A stretch of 64,000 nt of DNA from Pythium myriotylum (GCA_023091665.1 JALJCQ010000001.1:1674001-1738000), one strand, 5' to 3'; positions 33,587-44,581 are shown, counted from the first letter of the stretch. The notes: a model not told the origin generated them from the letters alone. Numbers and translations: made by a program.

Positions 33587-34487
33587 CTAGCTCTCTTCCA
33601 TATGCACGGCATCCGTCTCCATTACGTCTACATGGACCTCAGCTTCAGTATCTTTGTTTGGCTCGGCTTCATCTCTCGATACTCGGGATTCGAAGAACGC
33701 AGAAACAACTGCCGCACTGGGCTTTCCTGTCGACTTACTGCTGGCATTGGTTCCATCACTAGCTTTGCTTGAGGCACTAGCACCTGTTTGCCTTGCGTCA
33801 GGGAAGTCTTCGCGGAGCCAATCGAGGACGGAAGTGATGTGAATGGCGCGCGTCACATCCGAAGCTTTGATCTGTCGCTTATTGTTGAAAAGAGTTTGCT
33901 CATAACTCTTGGTTGCTAAGAACTGGGCGAATAGCTCCTGTGGATGTCTGTCAGTGGGTAATAGTGCAACGTTCCAGCGAGCACGACTAACGCACCGATG
34001 CCTTGGAAATTGCAATAAGCGCCTCCCGAGAAACCTTGTTCACTTCCGGGTCGCTCTGGATGATGCGCTTGACACGGCCGAGAGGATACAAACACGTGTT
34101 TCCCTCGGTCTCTGCGTCTTTATCTCGCGCTGCCTCTGCCTCTAAATCAATCGGGTTCTCAAGTCGCTCGCGCTCGTATCGCTCTTTGTCTTTGGCCGCA
34201 AGTTCAATGTAGCGCTACAAAAACGCGCTGTTGGCCGCTAGGAGCAAGTGGACGATCAGGATCGCGTCTCCGCACCTGGCGCTCTTCATCCGTCAGCTCT
34301 TTCCAATGTGCCGTGATCAGCTTCTGCACCTCGCCAACGCGTAGTCCTGCGCCACCCACTCGCGTGACCAATGCGCAACTCCGCGACCGCCACTCCTCAC
34401 CGCACCTGGATTTTCCTCGACGATGCGCTTGCGCCGCTCGCCGCTGAAGTGGAAGTAAGCGCTCTGCGGCTTCTTCACGACCCCCAT
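33587..34487 (-). CDS. HMG-box plus histone-fold (POLE4/CHRAC1-like) fusion protein
   Basis: Four exons join in phase: 34487-34406, 34346-34276, 34214-33996 and 33937-33587 (240 residues). Residues about 5-70 form an HMG box: KKPQSAYFHFSGERRKRI, then ENPGLRVGEVQKLITAHWKE, then LTDEERQRYIELAAKDKERY. Residues about 95-165 form an H2A/NF-YC-type histone fold: GRVKRIIQSDPEVNKVSREA, ISKASELFAQFLATKSYE, and KRQIKASDVTRAI. The second half resembles POLE4/Dpb3 and CHRAC1, small histone-fold subunits of DNA polymerase epsilon and chromatin remodellers. The tail is acidic and Ser-rich. It is divergent from ATAD1, with a shared 127-bp promoter carrying an E2F-like palindrome. Both domains are clear in sequence; the role (DNA bending near replication or chromatin) is inference. 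Confidence 0.85.
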
Positions 34488-34512
34488 GCTTCCAATCTTG
34501 GTGAGCTGCTTG

Positions 34513-34527
34513 TTTTTCGCGGGAAAA
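34513..34527. promoter_or_regulatory. E2F-like palindrome in divergent HMG/histone-fold - ATAD1 promoter
   Basis: TTTTTCGCGGGAAAA is a near-perfect palindrome matching the E2F/DP consensus. It lies 26 bp upstream of the HMG/histone-fold start and 88 bp upstream of ATAD1. Its function as an E2F site is inferred from consensus match and location. Confidence 0.4.
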
Positions 34528-34614
34528 CAGGAACGATTAGAACCCCAGGGGCCACTAGTCGGATTGAGCCAGTGGCCAACTGCCAGACCTCGTCAGCATC
34601 TACACGAGACGACC

Positions 34615-36020
34615 ATGGGCGGCTCCGGCAGCAAGAGCGCCGACGCCAAGAGCGACACGCGTGCAGACGGGCCTGCCGCGACCACCGACGCTGTCTCGAG
34701 TTACTCGGCTCGCGATGAACTGCTGGGCATGGTGCTCGACGGTATCGTGCTCTACGGCGCGTACGTGACGGCCAAGTACGTGTTCAAGCAGCTCAAGCCC
34801 ATGCTGGACGAGTTCCGACAAAGCGAGGGCTCGCGCTCGCGACTCCATCAGAGACTCACGCGATCCGGACGGCCAGTCTTCCGCACCAACTACTACGAAG
34901 AAGTGATCGCCGGAGACATTGTGGATCCCCACGACATTGACGTGTCGTTTGCCGACATTGGCGGTCTTGAACAGCAGAAGCGGGACATCTACGATCTAGT
35001 CGTGCTACCGCTCAAGGCACCCGAGTTCTTCCACTCTCGTGGCAAGTTGCTCTCTGTACCGAAGGGCATCTTGTTGTATGGCAAGCCAGGCACTGGCAAG
35101 ACTATGATGGCCAAGGCTATTGCCAAGGAATCTGGAGCTTTCTTCATTGATCTCAAGATTAGCACAATTATGAGCAAGTGGTTTGGTGAGTCTCAGAAGC
35201 TTGTACGTGCAGCGTTTTCGCTTGCACAGAAACTCGCGCCGTGTATCATCTTCATCGATGAAGTCGATTCGTTTATGGGCAAACGGGGCGGTGTATCTGA
35301 CCCGACCTTCGCATCCATGAAGACGGTTCGTGGGATCATACATTAAACTTTGAACGCCGTACTGACTATTGATGTGTGTAGGAGTTCATGGCTCTGTGGG
35401 ATGGGTTCACTCAGCTTTCGAGTAATGAGCAAGGCTACGGAGTGATTGTGCTGGGAGCTACCAACCGCCCCGGTGATGTCGATCCAGCCTTTCTCCGTCG
35501 AATGCCGCGCACATTCGAGATTGGTCTTCCCAACAGAGAGCAACGCGAAAAGATTTTGCGTCTTCATTTGCGAAATGAACCGATTGAACGCGGGTTCGAC
35601 TTCCGCCAACTCGCTGTCGACACAGTCCATTACAGCGGAAGCGATCTCAAGGAGCTCTGTCGCGCTGCGTTGATGATTCCTCTGCGAGAACATATCGAGA
35701 CTATGAAAGCAAATCCTCCTCCACCGCCTCCAAAGGTAGTGGTTGGTGCGGATTCCGCACGTGTCGTCGAGGAGCCTGCTGTTGTGTCGATGCGACCACT
35801 ATGCATGGCGGATTTCGACGAGGCTAGGACGATGGTCCAGGCCACTGGAGCAGCCGCTTACGCATACGAGGCGTCTCAGTCAGGGCAACGCAGCGCAAAT
35901 GGGGTAGGGCGATCGAACGACATGCCCATGGATATGGAGATGTTTGTAGCACTCATGGCCGCTGGCTTTCAGCAAATGATGGCTCAAGCTGCGAATAACA
36001 GCCGCCCCCAGCATCTATAG
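34615..36020 (+). CDS. ATAD1: ATAD1/Msp1-type AAA ATPase (outer mitochondrial membrane)
   Basis: AAA protein that extracts mislocalised tail-anchored proteins from the mitochondrial outer membrane and peroxisomes. Two exons, 34615-35325 and 35382-36020, join in phase (449 residues). An N-terminal transmembrane helix (ELLGMVLDGIVLYGAYVTAK) is followed by VSFADIGGLEQQKRDIYDLV, Walker A GKPGTGKT, Walker B CIIFIDEVDS, sensor GATNRP and the arginine-finger region RRMPRTFEIGLP. The C-terminal fifth has a proline run (PPPPPPKVVVG) and a Met-rich helix (DMPMDMEMFVALMAAGFQQM) not usual for the family. The intron is 56 nt. The family call is firm. Confidence 0.93.
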
Positions 36021-36090
36021 AAGACCAGAGTAGCGCATAGAGTCGAGGTATAGAGTTATCAGTATATGGTTCTGTCACAGCTTTACGTGC

Positions 36091-37421
36091 CTAGATGAGG
36101 TTGTCTGCAAAGCTACGGCGGCGTAGAACCATTAGACCCTTCCGCACTTTGTCGACGTGGGAGACTCCTAGGAACTTGTTCGAGTCGTCGTAGATTCGTA
36201 CGTGCCTGCTTGTCGGAAGAGGGATCGGATCGGAGCAATTAAAACTATCGAAGATCGAATCAGGTAACACTCGGACTTCACCACCCTTATACCAAAAGTC
36301 AACGCTGGACGGAGACAAGGAGATCAGCGGTAAATGCTTCACTGCAGACTCGACAGGGTGAAGAGGGGTTGTCCCGTCCTGAATCGTAACCTTCAGTTGG
36401 AGCTTTAATTAATTGATATCATCAGGTTTCATACCTCAAGAAGACCTCGAACCTGTTCAAAAGTGACACTTTGGTCAACAGTGAATGCTCCTGACCGCGT
36501 GCGTTCGAGGGCAACGAGCGTGCCGCCAGCGCACTCCTCGCTGAGACGATCGATTTGCGCATCAAAACCTCGGCCATGGCCACTGGCATGAACAGCGGGT
36601 ACTTTAAGCGCTTCACCACATTCACGCGCAATCGACCGGATGTATGTACCGGCGCCGCAAGCAACAGTGACGGTTGCCTCGGGATGGTCACCCGACACGA
36701 ACTCCAGCAGGTCAATGTTGTGGACATCAACGCGTCGCGCATCGACTTCGAAGGATTGGTTCTCGCGTGCCATTTCATAGAGGCGCTTGCCATCGCGTTT
36801 AAGTGCACTGATTCGAGGTGGAACCTGGTCGATCGACCCAACAAACCTATCAAGTAAGGTGAACGTCAGGCGCCAGGAATTTCACACACACACACCGCGC
36901 AACCCTCGTACCGTTGCAGCTTCGCGCGGACAAGTTCTTCCGTGACCCACGGAACTGGTCGTCGTGATAGCACTTCTCTACATCGCAGATTCCAACATGA
37001 GAGCCGGTGGTATTATGTCGAGACGACTGGAAGACAGTACCCAGTGATGTCGTCCGTATCGGTCGTCATCCCAAATCGAATCACGCCGCGGTACTCCTTG
37101 TCCGACACCAAGTGCTATATCGCCAGAAATGCCCATGAGTACTGTGCAGCCCACGCTCTTTAATGGTCACCTCACCTGTAGGAACTTGGTCGCGCGCCCC
37201 ACCGCCACCACGAGCACTCCCGTGGCCATGGGGTCGAGCGTGCCGGCGTGGCCGACCTCGGTGGTGTTGAAGATCTTACGCACGACAGCCACGCAGTGGT
37301 GCGAGGTCACGCCCGCCGGCTTGAGGATGTTGAGGAAGCCGCTCACGGCCGCGCGCGAGCGCCGCAGCCTCGCCATGGTGGTGCCCGTCAACCTCAACTC
37401 CTGGCCATGGAGGTGACGCAT
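36091..37421 (-). CDS. TruB-family tRNA pseudouridine synthase
   Basis: Isomerises a uridine, typically U55 in the T-loop of tRNA, to pseudouridine. Five exons join in phase: 37421-37176, 37114-37041, 36977-36912, 36846-36435 and 36402-36091 (369 residues). The catalytic block is [22 protein letters not shown] with the essential Asp. Then come [36 protein letters not shown], the [20 protein letters not shown] segment, and [18 protein letters not shown]. The alternative start at 37376 ([13 protein letters not shown]) removes 15 residues and is equally possible. It is divergent from TOP3, with an inverted CCAAT pair between. Confidence 0.92.
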
Positions 37422-37437
37422 CAGCTACGGGTGAGCG

Positions 37438-37488
37438 ATTGGTTGAAAATACTTTCAGCCAATCATCGAGGTTGTTTCTTTTGGCGCG
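37438..37488. promoter_or_regulatory. Bidirectional promoter: inverted CCAAT pair and E2F-like site
   Basis: ATTGGTTGAAAAT at 37438-37450 faces TTCAGCCAAT at 37454-37463, giving two CCAAT boxes on opposite strands between the divergent TruB and TOP3 starts. TTTTGGCGCG at 37479-37488, 22 bp before the TOP3 ATG, fits the E2F consensus. Function is inferred. Confidence 0.45.
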
Positions 37489-37510
37489 AGTCCGGGTTCC
37501 CAGTCGCAAA

Positions 37511-40500
37511 ATGCGTGTGCTCAATGTCGCCGAGAAGCCCTCGGTGGCGCGGGAGATCGCGCAGATTCTCTCGTCCGGAGCTTTCCAGCGGGTCCGCATG
37601 TCGTTCGCTCCTGCGCTTCGGGTCGGAGGCTGACGGTTGTGTTCCAGAGACCAGGCCTCTCGCCGTACAACGCGATCTTCGAGTTCCCGTATGAGATCCG
37701 AGGCCAGCGCGTGGACATGGCCATCACGTCGGTCACAGGGCACTTGATGGAACTAGAGTTTGATGCACAGTACAGGTAGGCTTCACGCAGTTAGGGACTC
37801 TACCGTGTTATCCCGACTAACGTGAGTAGGAGTTGGCACTCGTGTGATCCGGTGGAGTTATTCACGGCTCCAGTGGTGAAGAAAGTGCGAAACGACAGTA
37901 CTCAAAAGCAAATCGAACAAACCCTCGTGAATGAGGCGCGCCAGTGCGATGTGAGTCCATGCCTGCCCATCTTTGTCTGTATCATTTTCCGCTGATCTCG
38001 CTGGCAGTGGCTCGTGCTATGGTTAGATTGTGATCGCGAAGGCGAGAACATTGCGTTCGAAGTGAAGGCAATCTGTGAGCGAGCCAGCCGCCGACCATTG
38101 CGCGTTTTTCGAGCGAGATTTTCAGCTCTAATTCCGAGTGATATTGTCCACGCGGTCCAAAACCTAGCTGTCCCTGATGAACGCCTCTCGTTAGCTTGTG
38201 ACGCGCGATCGGAAATTGATCTTCGTATTGGTGCCGCCTTAACACGATTTCAGACTGTGCGCATCCAGCGCCGCTTTCCCTCGCTCAAGAAAGAGAAAGG
38301 CGTCATCAGCTATGGACCGTGTCAGTTTCCTACCCTTGGATTTGTCGTTGAACGGTACCTCAAGATCCAAAATTTTGAGCGGGAGACTTTTCACTACATC
38401 ACCGTCACTCACGAACGAAGAGATTTGCCAGATGAACCGATGACTACATTCAAGTGGCGTCGGGATCGACTCTACGATCGGCTAGCGTGTCTTTGCATAT
38501 ACGAAAGCCTTGTTGAGCAACCAACCGCAACGATTGTAGCAGTCGATAAGCGCCCGACGTGGAAACGAAAACCTCTCCCATTGACCACAGTCGAAATGCA
38601 GAAGCGTGCATCAAAATGGCTGCGCATCTCATCTGAACAAACCATGAAAGCAGCTGAAAGTCTTTACAATAAAGGACTTCTTAGCTACCCACGCACAGAA
38701 ACGAACAAGTTCAAAGAAGGCACGGATCTCATGGCTCTCGTCAAGCTCCATGAAAACCAACGAGAGTGGGGTCAATACGTCAGACGTGATCTCCTAGAGG
38801 ACGGCAAATATGATCCTCCCCGCGCTGGAGGTGCAGACGATCAGGCACATCCACCAATTCATCCAACAAAGGCTGTTGATCTCGCCACAATTGAGGATTC
38901 AGTTGAAAAGAAGCTATACGAGTTCGTCGCGCGTCATTTTCTCGCATGCTGCAGTCGTGATGCGAGGGGTGATCAGACGAACGTCCAGATGAAGGTTTTA
39001 GACGAACAGTTCACCGCCTCTGGCCTGATGGTTATCGAGCGAAACTATCTTGATATCTACAAGTACGAGAAGTGGAACACTTCGTCAATTCCAATCTACT
39101 CTCCTGGTGACTCTTTTCAGCCGACGACGTTAGAAATGCAAGCCGGGGAGACATGCCCACCACCGTTGCTCTCGGAAGCTGACCTGATTTCTAAGATGGA
39201 TGCAAATGGCATCGGCACAGACGCCACGATCGCTGAGCACATCAAGACTATTCTCAAGCGTGAGTACGCGGAGAAGGTCAACAACGACACTCAGTTCCAG
39301 CCGACGACGTTAGGACTTGCTCTTGTTCTCTCTTACGAACAAATGGGTCTAGAGTTGGCAAAACCTGCATTACGAGCTGCGGTAAGCTATTCGTTCATGA
39401 GCACGGCCCCGTCATTACGATTTACTCCCGTTGAATTGCTTAGATGGAGAAGGACTGTAAGGCCATCGCTCTAGGTCAAAAGGATGTAAAATCTGTCGTG
39501 CGCGCGTGCATGGATGAGGTGAGCTTGGCAAGAGCCGTCTAAAGACTGTCTCACTCACTTCCTCCCGTGACTAGATGCGAGCTATATTCGAGCGAGTCGT
39601 GGTGAATGCTGATGTTCTCGATATGACTTTCTCAGAACACTTCGGTACCGATGCGGTTGCAGAGCCTCCAAGATCTTCGATCACAACAATGAGTCACCTG
39701 AGAGGCGCAACGGCTCGAAGTACGCATAATTCGGATAGAGACAATGAGAACCAACCTGAAGACACAGCATTCACGCGTACAATTTTGCCGAGACCATCAT
39801 CAACTCAATCCACAGAAAGGATAGAAACGGACAGCTCGGGTCGGGAAACACCTCGCTGCCCCGAGCACGGTTTACCTTGTGTCGAGCGCACAGTTACGCG
39901 AGATAACGCGAACAAGGGACGGCGGTTCTTCTCGTGTCCGCTCCCACGAGACGAACAATGCTCATTCTTTGAATGGGCAACGCCATCAGCTGAGCTACCA
40001 GCAGGGGAAACGTCGTCGTCTGGCATAACTCGTGTTTCTCCTGGGTCTATCGTCTGCAGTGGCCATGGTGAACCATGTGTCGAACGAACGGTTGTGCGCG
40101 ACAACGGAAACAAGGGACGACTATTCCTCTCTTGCCCACGACCCGTGACCGATTCCTGTGGATACTTCTTGTGGAAGGACGAAGCAGAGCAGCAGCCAGC
40201 AGGGAGGGTGATAGGGACACCAACATCCGCAACCACGACGAATGCCCCATTGTGCACAGGGCATCAACAATTGTGTGCACTGCGCAAAGCGCGGACGGGG
40301 ACTAATGCCGGTCGTGAGTTTTTCTCGTGCCCACGCCCAATGGCCGAATCGTGTGGGTTCTTCCTGTGGAAAGAGGAGTTCGTCTCTGAAAATGCCGGTG
40401 GCGGAAGACGAGCAACCTCAACATCGGTTTCTACAAGGCCACAAACTCGGATGCGCGGCTTGTCTTCGTCAAGTTCTGTTGAGGCTCGTACTGCGGCGTC

Positions 40501-40660
40501 AAATCGGAAGGCTCCGACTCAAGTTGTGCCTTTCTGCGAGTGCGGGGTCCCGTGTATCGAGCTCGTGTCGCGAACGGAAGCCAACAAAGGCCGCAAGTTC
40601 TTCAAGTGTAGCGGCAACGGACAGGAGAACCAATGTCGATTCTTCGAGTGGGCAACATAG
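37511..40660 (+). CDS. TOP3A: DNA topoisomerase III (TOP3A type) with four C-terminal GRF zinc fingers
   Basis: Type IA topoisomerase that dissolves double Holliday junctions with RecQ helicases. Six exons join in phase: 37511-37591, 37648-37775, 37830-37950, 38008-39381, 39444-39518 and 39575-40660 (954 residues). The TOPRIM domain has [12 protein letters not shown] and [16 protein letters not shown]. The active-site tyrosine is in [11 protein letters not shown]. The last exon holds a Ser/Thr-rich linker, then four GRF-type fingers, each C-x(3-6)-C ... FF.C ... [29 protein letters not shown] and CECGVPC mark their starts. The more C-terminal pattern is [10 protein letters not shown], then CRFFEWAT. 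Human TOP3A has two such fingers. The family call is firm. Confidence 0.96.
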
Positions 40661-40689
40661 ATCGTAGTGTGTTTCTGTGTTGTGAATCG

Positions 40690-41364
40690 TCAAAATGGAT
40701 GTACGTTGTCCAGAAGTGCCCCAGACTCGTCCAACAGCGCTGTGACAGCGGGCGCGACTGAACTTGAGCTATGGCGCTGGCTCCGATGGGGTAGATCGCT
40801 GAGAAACACAAACGTGCCCAGCAGCGCTACCTCGGCGTCACACGCATCGCTCATATGGCGCGTACACTCGATAAGCTCAGCTGCGATGCCAGCACAACTC
40901 GCTTCATCCTCCGAGCCCTCTCGCTCTTCGTCTTCAGGCTTACGCTGCTGCTCCATTAGCAGTGGTAGATAGTTGGCGAGCTGCTCACTTGGGTCCTCGA
41001 TCGCTCGAATCCGCTGGATCGCCGTCTGACGTGCCTCAAGATTGGCTCGCGCGGCACGCATGGCGCTCTCCATTGCCTCCAGCTTTCGCAGATACCGATA
41101 GCGCTCTCGCTGCGGCGACGCGATGTCTGCCTCCGTGCCGGGCGATCGAACTGCAGAGTTGGCGCCTCCCACCGGCGAAGCGATGTGGCTCAGCGGCGCG
41201 AAAAACTGGGCGGCCGAATCATCTGCGCTGGCCGACGTACCCTCCAGAGCCTCATGGGCGTGGGCGTCGTGGACACCAAGATCGTCTTCCTCGCCGTAGA
41301 CAAGCGCCGAGTCGCTGTCGTCCGCGTCCGCCTCCATGGGCACGAGCTGGAGAAAGTTGTCCAT
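40690..41364 (-). CDS. Unknown acidic protein with short helical segment
   Basis: Intronless frame of 224 residues from ATG 41364 (MDNFLQLVPMEADADDSDSA); the longer frame start at 41379 is not an ATG. The N-terminal 60 residues are acidic and low in complexity. A helical, Arg/Glu-rich segment (RERYRYLRKLEAMESAMRAA) follows, then LANYLPLLMEQQRKPEDEER. No known domain is seen. It ends 29 bp from the stop of TOP3, convergent with it, and sits 107 bp from adenylate kinase. Confidence 0.5.
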   Translation of the reverse strand: MDNFLQLVPMEADADDSDSALVYGEEDDLGVHDAHAHEALEGTSASADDSAAQFFAPLSHIASPVGGANSAVRSPGTEADIASPQRERYRYLRKLEAMESAMRAARANLEARQTAIQRIRAIEDPSEQLANYLPLLMEQQRKPEDEEREGSEDEASCAGIAAELIECTRHMSDACDAEVALLGTFVFLSDLPHRSQRHSSSSVAPAVTALLDESGALLDNVHPF

Positions 41365-41471
41365 GGTGCTGGCGGGCAATTGGCTTTTGGGGTACTGCAG
41401 TGAGTCTTACGAATTTCAAATTTTGACAAATAAACCGTGGATTTGACCGATAGCTGTTTGATTATGATGGG

Positions 41472-42326
41472 TTACTTGAGACGGAGCTCCGTCTCAATGA
41501 GTTCGACCAGCTTACTCAGGTCGGCGAGGCCCTTCTTGACCTCAAACGTACGCAACGACCCCTTGGCTGCGTAGAACTCGATGAGCGGCGCCGTCTCCTC
41601 GTTGTAGACCTCGAGGCGCTTGCGCACGACCTCGACCGCGTCGTCGGGACGCTGTTCGAGAGATGCGCCGCCGCAGTTGTCGCACACGCCTTCAACCTTG
41701 GGTAGCAGCGGTGGCATGTTGTACTCGCCATGGTTGATGAAGGCAACGTTGTAGCCAGTGCCGCACGTGTTGCACACACGGCGTCCGCTGATCTTGTCCT
41801 CCAGAATCCACTGGGGCAAGTCGATATTCACAACCAAGTCGATTTCCACGCGCTTGGCAAACTCCTCGGCCTGCGGCACGTTGCGTGGAAAGCCGTCCAG
41901 AATAAATCCTGCCTTAGCGTCGTCTTGCTGAAGCCTCTTCTCAACCATATCCAAGATGATGGAGTCGGGTACAAGTGCGCCGCGGTTGCTGTACTCCTAC
42001 GCCATCGCAGCCAGCACAATCAGCCCCGTCGCCTCGCTGCGCATGATCGATGCAGCGCGACCCACCTTAATCTTGGCTCCCAGAGCCGTGCCCGTCTTGA
42101 TCTCATGGCGCACGAGGTCGCCCGTGGAGATGGTCGGGATCTGCAGCATCGGCGCGATGCGCGTAGCGTACGTGCCCTTGCCGGCGCCAGGCGCGCCGAG
42201 AAACATGATGCGCAGCGTCGGCTGGGCCTGCGGCTGCGCCTCCGCCGCGAGCGAGCTGACGTGGCGCGTGAGCGAGCGCACGCGCGCGGCGGAGGAGAGC
42301 AGGGCGCGGCCGCGTGAGAGCACCAT
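41472..42326 (-). CDS. Adenylate kinase, mitochondrial, long zinc-LID form
   Basis: Interconverts ATP + AMP and 2 ADP. Two exons, 42326-42066 and 41996-41472, join in phase (261 residues). A basic presequence (MVLSRGRALLSSAARVRSLT) precedes the P-loop FLGAPGAGKGT. STGDLVRHEI is the AMP-binding part. After the intron come LVPDSIILDMVEKRL and FILDGFPRNVPQAEEF. The long LID region has CNTCGTGYN and CDNCGG, a four-cysteine zinc pattern as in bacterial and some mitochondrial forms, then RPDDAVEVVRKRLEVYNEET. Mitochondrial location is inferred from the presequence. Confidence 0.95.
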
Positions 42327-42702
42327 GAGGAAAGATGTCGAGTGGCGACGTGATGGGGGAATCGGACGTTGCGGAGAGACACGTTGGCCGCGTCACGACG
42401 GCAAAATGTCTGTTAGGAACCTCCTTCAACCCGAACCGCTGTCGACGTAGACCACTGGCAGACCTCTTGAGAATAGAAACAAATTCCTAGATTTCGATTC
42501 TGACAAGAAATAGGATTTTTCAAAAGCTGAAACTGGACCGATTCCCGTAGGATTTTAGGATTGAAAATCCATTCTCATAATCCATATCCATAAAATTTAG
42601 GATTGGATCCCTTCCCGTAGAAACTTTCCATTTCAACGAATAGAGGAAACGCGTCCCTCCACTTCGAAATCGCGAACAAACTCTCGGAGGTTCGCGAGCA
42701 CC
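42327..42702. other. Intergenic, AT-rich with GGATT-type repeats
   Basis: No gene is seen. Around 42495-42620 the sequence is a run of short direct and inverted copies of AGGATTT and AAATCC words with two similar phrases (GATTCCCGTAGGATTTTAGG and GGATCCCTTCCCGTAGAAAC). This could be a degenerate MITE-like repeat. It marks the switch from the gene block to the repeat region. Confidence 0.35.
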
Positions 42703-42981
42703 ATGTACTCGTCTTCGGAGATCAGCGATGATGACAACGACGTCGCTCTCGTCTTCGCGCTCGCCATGTACACGAAAGGGGAGGATCGCTTCCGGGACGC
42801 CACGCGCGGTCAATCGTACCTCACGCGCGCAGATCTGCTCCCGGATCCACGGACAATGACGCCGTGGGAAACCACGCTCGCGGCCTGGAATGACCACGCG
42901 TTTATCGTCACCACGGGTATACGGTGCGGATACAATCGAAGAGGACATGGAGGTCATCATCGCTGTACCCTGAAGCGCTAG
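42703..42981 (+). pseudogene. PIF/Harbinger-like transposase fragment (N-terminal)
   Basis: A 92-residue frame with YLTRADLLPDPRTMTPWETT followed by WNDHAFIVTTG. This phrase, in which a (L/D)PDPR segment, a PW pair and an RAFI(T/V)TTG-like strand follow each other, occurs just before the catalytic domain of oomycete PIF/Harbinger DDE transposases. Nothing of the catalytic domain follows; the frame ends in unrelated sequence and a G/C run (GGGGGGCGCCCC). I read it as a truncated relic. The family name is tentative. Confidence 0.4.
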
Positions 42982-44062
42982 GGGGGCGCCCCTTCTTCTT
43001 GCCGCTCTTGGCGCGCGCAGCGCCCGTTGCCTTGCCCACGTACTCGCTGGTGACTTGAAGTGGAAACTTCAACCATTTCAAATTCGGGACAGTGATCTGG
43101 GATTATTTGTTTTAACGGGGTATCTCGTTTCATCAATTATGGACAGTGATTATGAACACGGACTGAGGTTGTTTAGACCGCCGATCTGGGTCTAAATCTT
43201 GTTTTGAAAATGGAATTATGGATAGGAACCGTCCTATTTGCCTGCGGGAATTGGTCCACTATTCTCTATCTCCGTTATTAATGCAGGTCGCTATATTGGG
43301 ACGAGCACATGGAACACTGCCAACGAGCCGTTTGGCATGGTAAGCTATGGTAACAGTCATCTTGGCGTTCTGTAGCAGCTTTTGGATTTAACACGCAATT
43401 TTTCTCTGAATCGGTACGAAAATGGGGGTTTTGGGCGTGCCCACGGAGGGTCGGCTCAAACGGAACTGCGTGAGGCTCGCTTAAAATTGCACCAACCTAT
43501 AGTGTTTTTCTTTCTGATGACAACGGTATCGCTCTCGTTGGAAAGAATTTCTTCTAGCACTCACATCATTCAGCCAAACAGGGGACACTTTTCTAGTTGG
43601 CTTGACCTCGAAAACAAATTGTAAACACGAATAGTTCAATTAGGTTTAGCCAGTTTAAGTGTTCTGATTGGTTGAAAATACCACAAATCAACCAATCTGC
43701 TTGCCGTTCAATGGTGCGCATGGAGACTCGATCACATCGACACCTGCGGCTTGATCACGCCTGTGTACTTCGACTTGTGATCGCCAAAGAAGAAGGCTAC
43801 GTCTAGACAACATGCTGTCAGAGATCACCCCGGGCTCGCAGCGTCCAGCGCCGCCGTCCTTACATCCCGACTTCGATCGTTGAGGCGCCTAAGGAAAAGC
43901 TGGCGATTTTGGAGGAGGTTGATCGTGCCGTCGTCCTTGCTCGTTCCCATACTACGACACGATCCGGACAGAAACCTGCGTGCGCATCTCGTATCAGCTC
44001 GGTACGGAGAACGCGACCTGCACGCTGCACCTCGAGCAAGGCAAAGATCGAAATAACCGATA
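42982..44062. other. Repeat-region spacer with a possible broken gene and an inverted CCAAT pair
   Basis: No intact gene. At 43667-43696 lies ATTGGTTGAAAAT facing TCAACCAAT, the same arrangement seen in the TruB/TOP3 promoter. About 150-300 bp downstream, the + strand around 43940-44060 reads YYDTIRTETCVRISYQLG in one frame, preceded by stops. This looks like a remnant of a real coding exon whose promoter survives. I do not recognise its family. Confidence 0.35.
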
Positions 44063-44581
44063 CTACTTGGAATTTACTTTGTTCTGTGTAGCTACTCTAG
44101 TGTAGTTCGCTGTCGCTTGACTTGGGTTTTCATTTTGCTGATCTTGCTCTTGATCTGCTGGTCTGACAACGCGCCGCGCCGAATCACTGAATGTTTCACG
44201 GAACCGTTGAAGTCCCGCAGCTGGCTTGATACCCGGGCATTCTTTGATCTCCGTATCCAAAAACGTTGACTCGTCCGATTGCACTCTCTTCGTTCCAGTG
44301 GCGACTCGATTGGTGCTCGCTCGTGCTGTTTCTCGTCTCGCCATGAGTTTCGATATCTCCATCCTGATTTCGCCTTCAGACCGCAAGTCAAACCGCTCCG
44401 AGCACTTGCGCTGCAAGTGCTCGAACATTCTCCCTGGACCCATCTTCCTAGATTTGTTCTTTTCACCGATTTCGAAGAGCTCGCGAATCTCATTCGCATA
44501 CTGAGCAGTGTGACGAAGTCACTGGTCAAAATCCCTCCAGGGATGTCGGCTAAAACCGCCTCCAGCGGGACCGCGGTTCGG
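44063..44581 (-). pseudogene. Degenerate repeat-associated ORF split over two frames
   Basis: On the minus strand, LEAVLADIPGGILTSDFVTL runs in one frame and continues in another as IRELFEIGEKNKSRKMGPGR, then SEGEIRMEISKLMARRE. The continuous sense across a frame change suggests a once-intact protein with one or more frameshifts. It has no domain that I can name. The MULE at 44592-47841 is inserted just upstream of this coding stretch, so it belonged to an older element or repeat. Confidence 0.35.
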
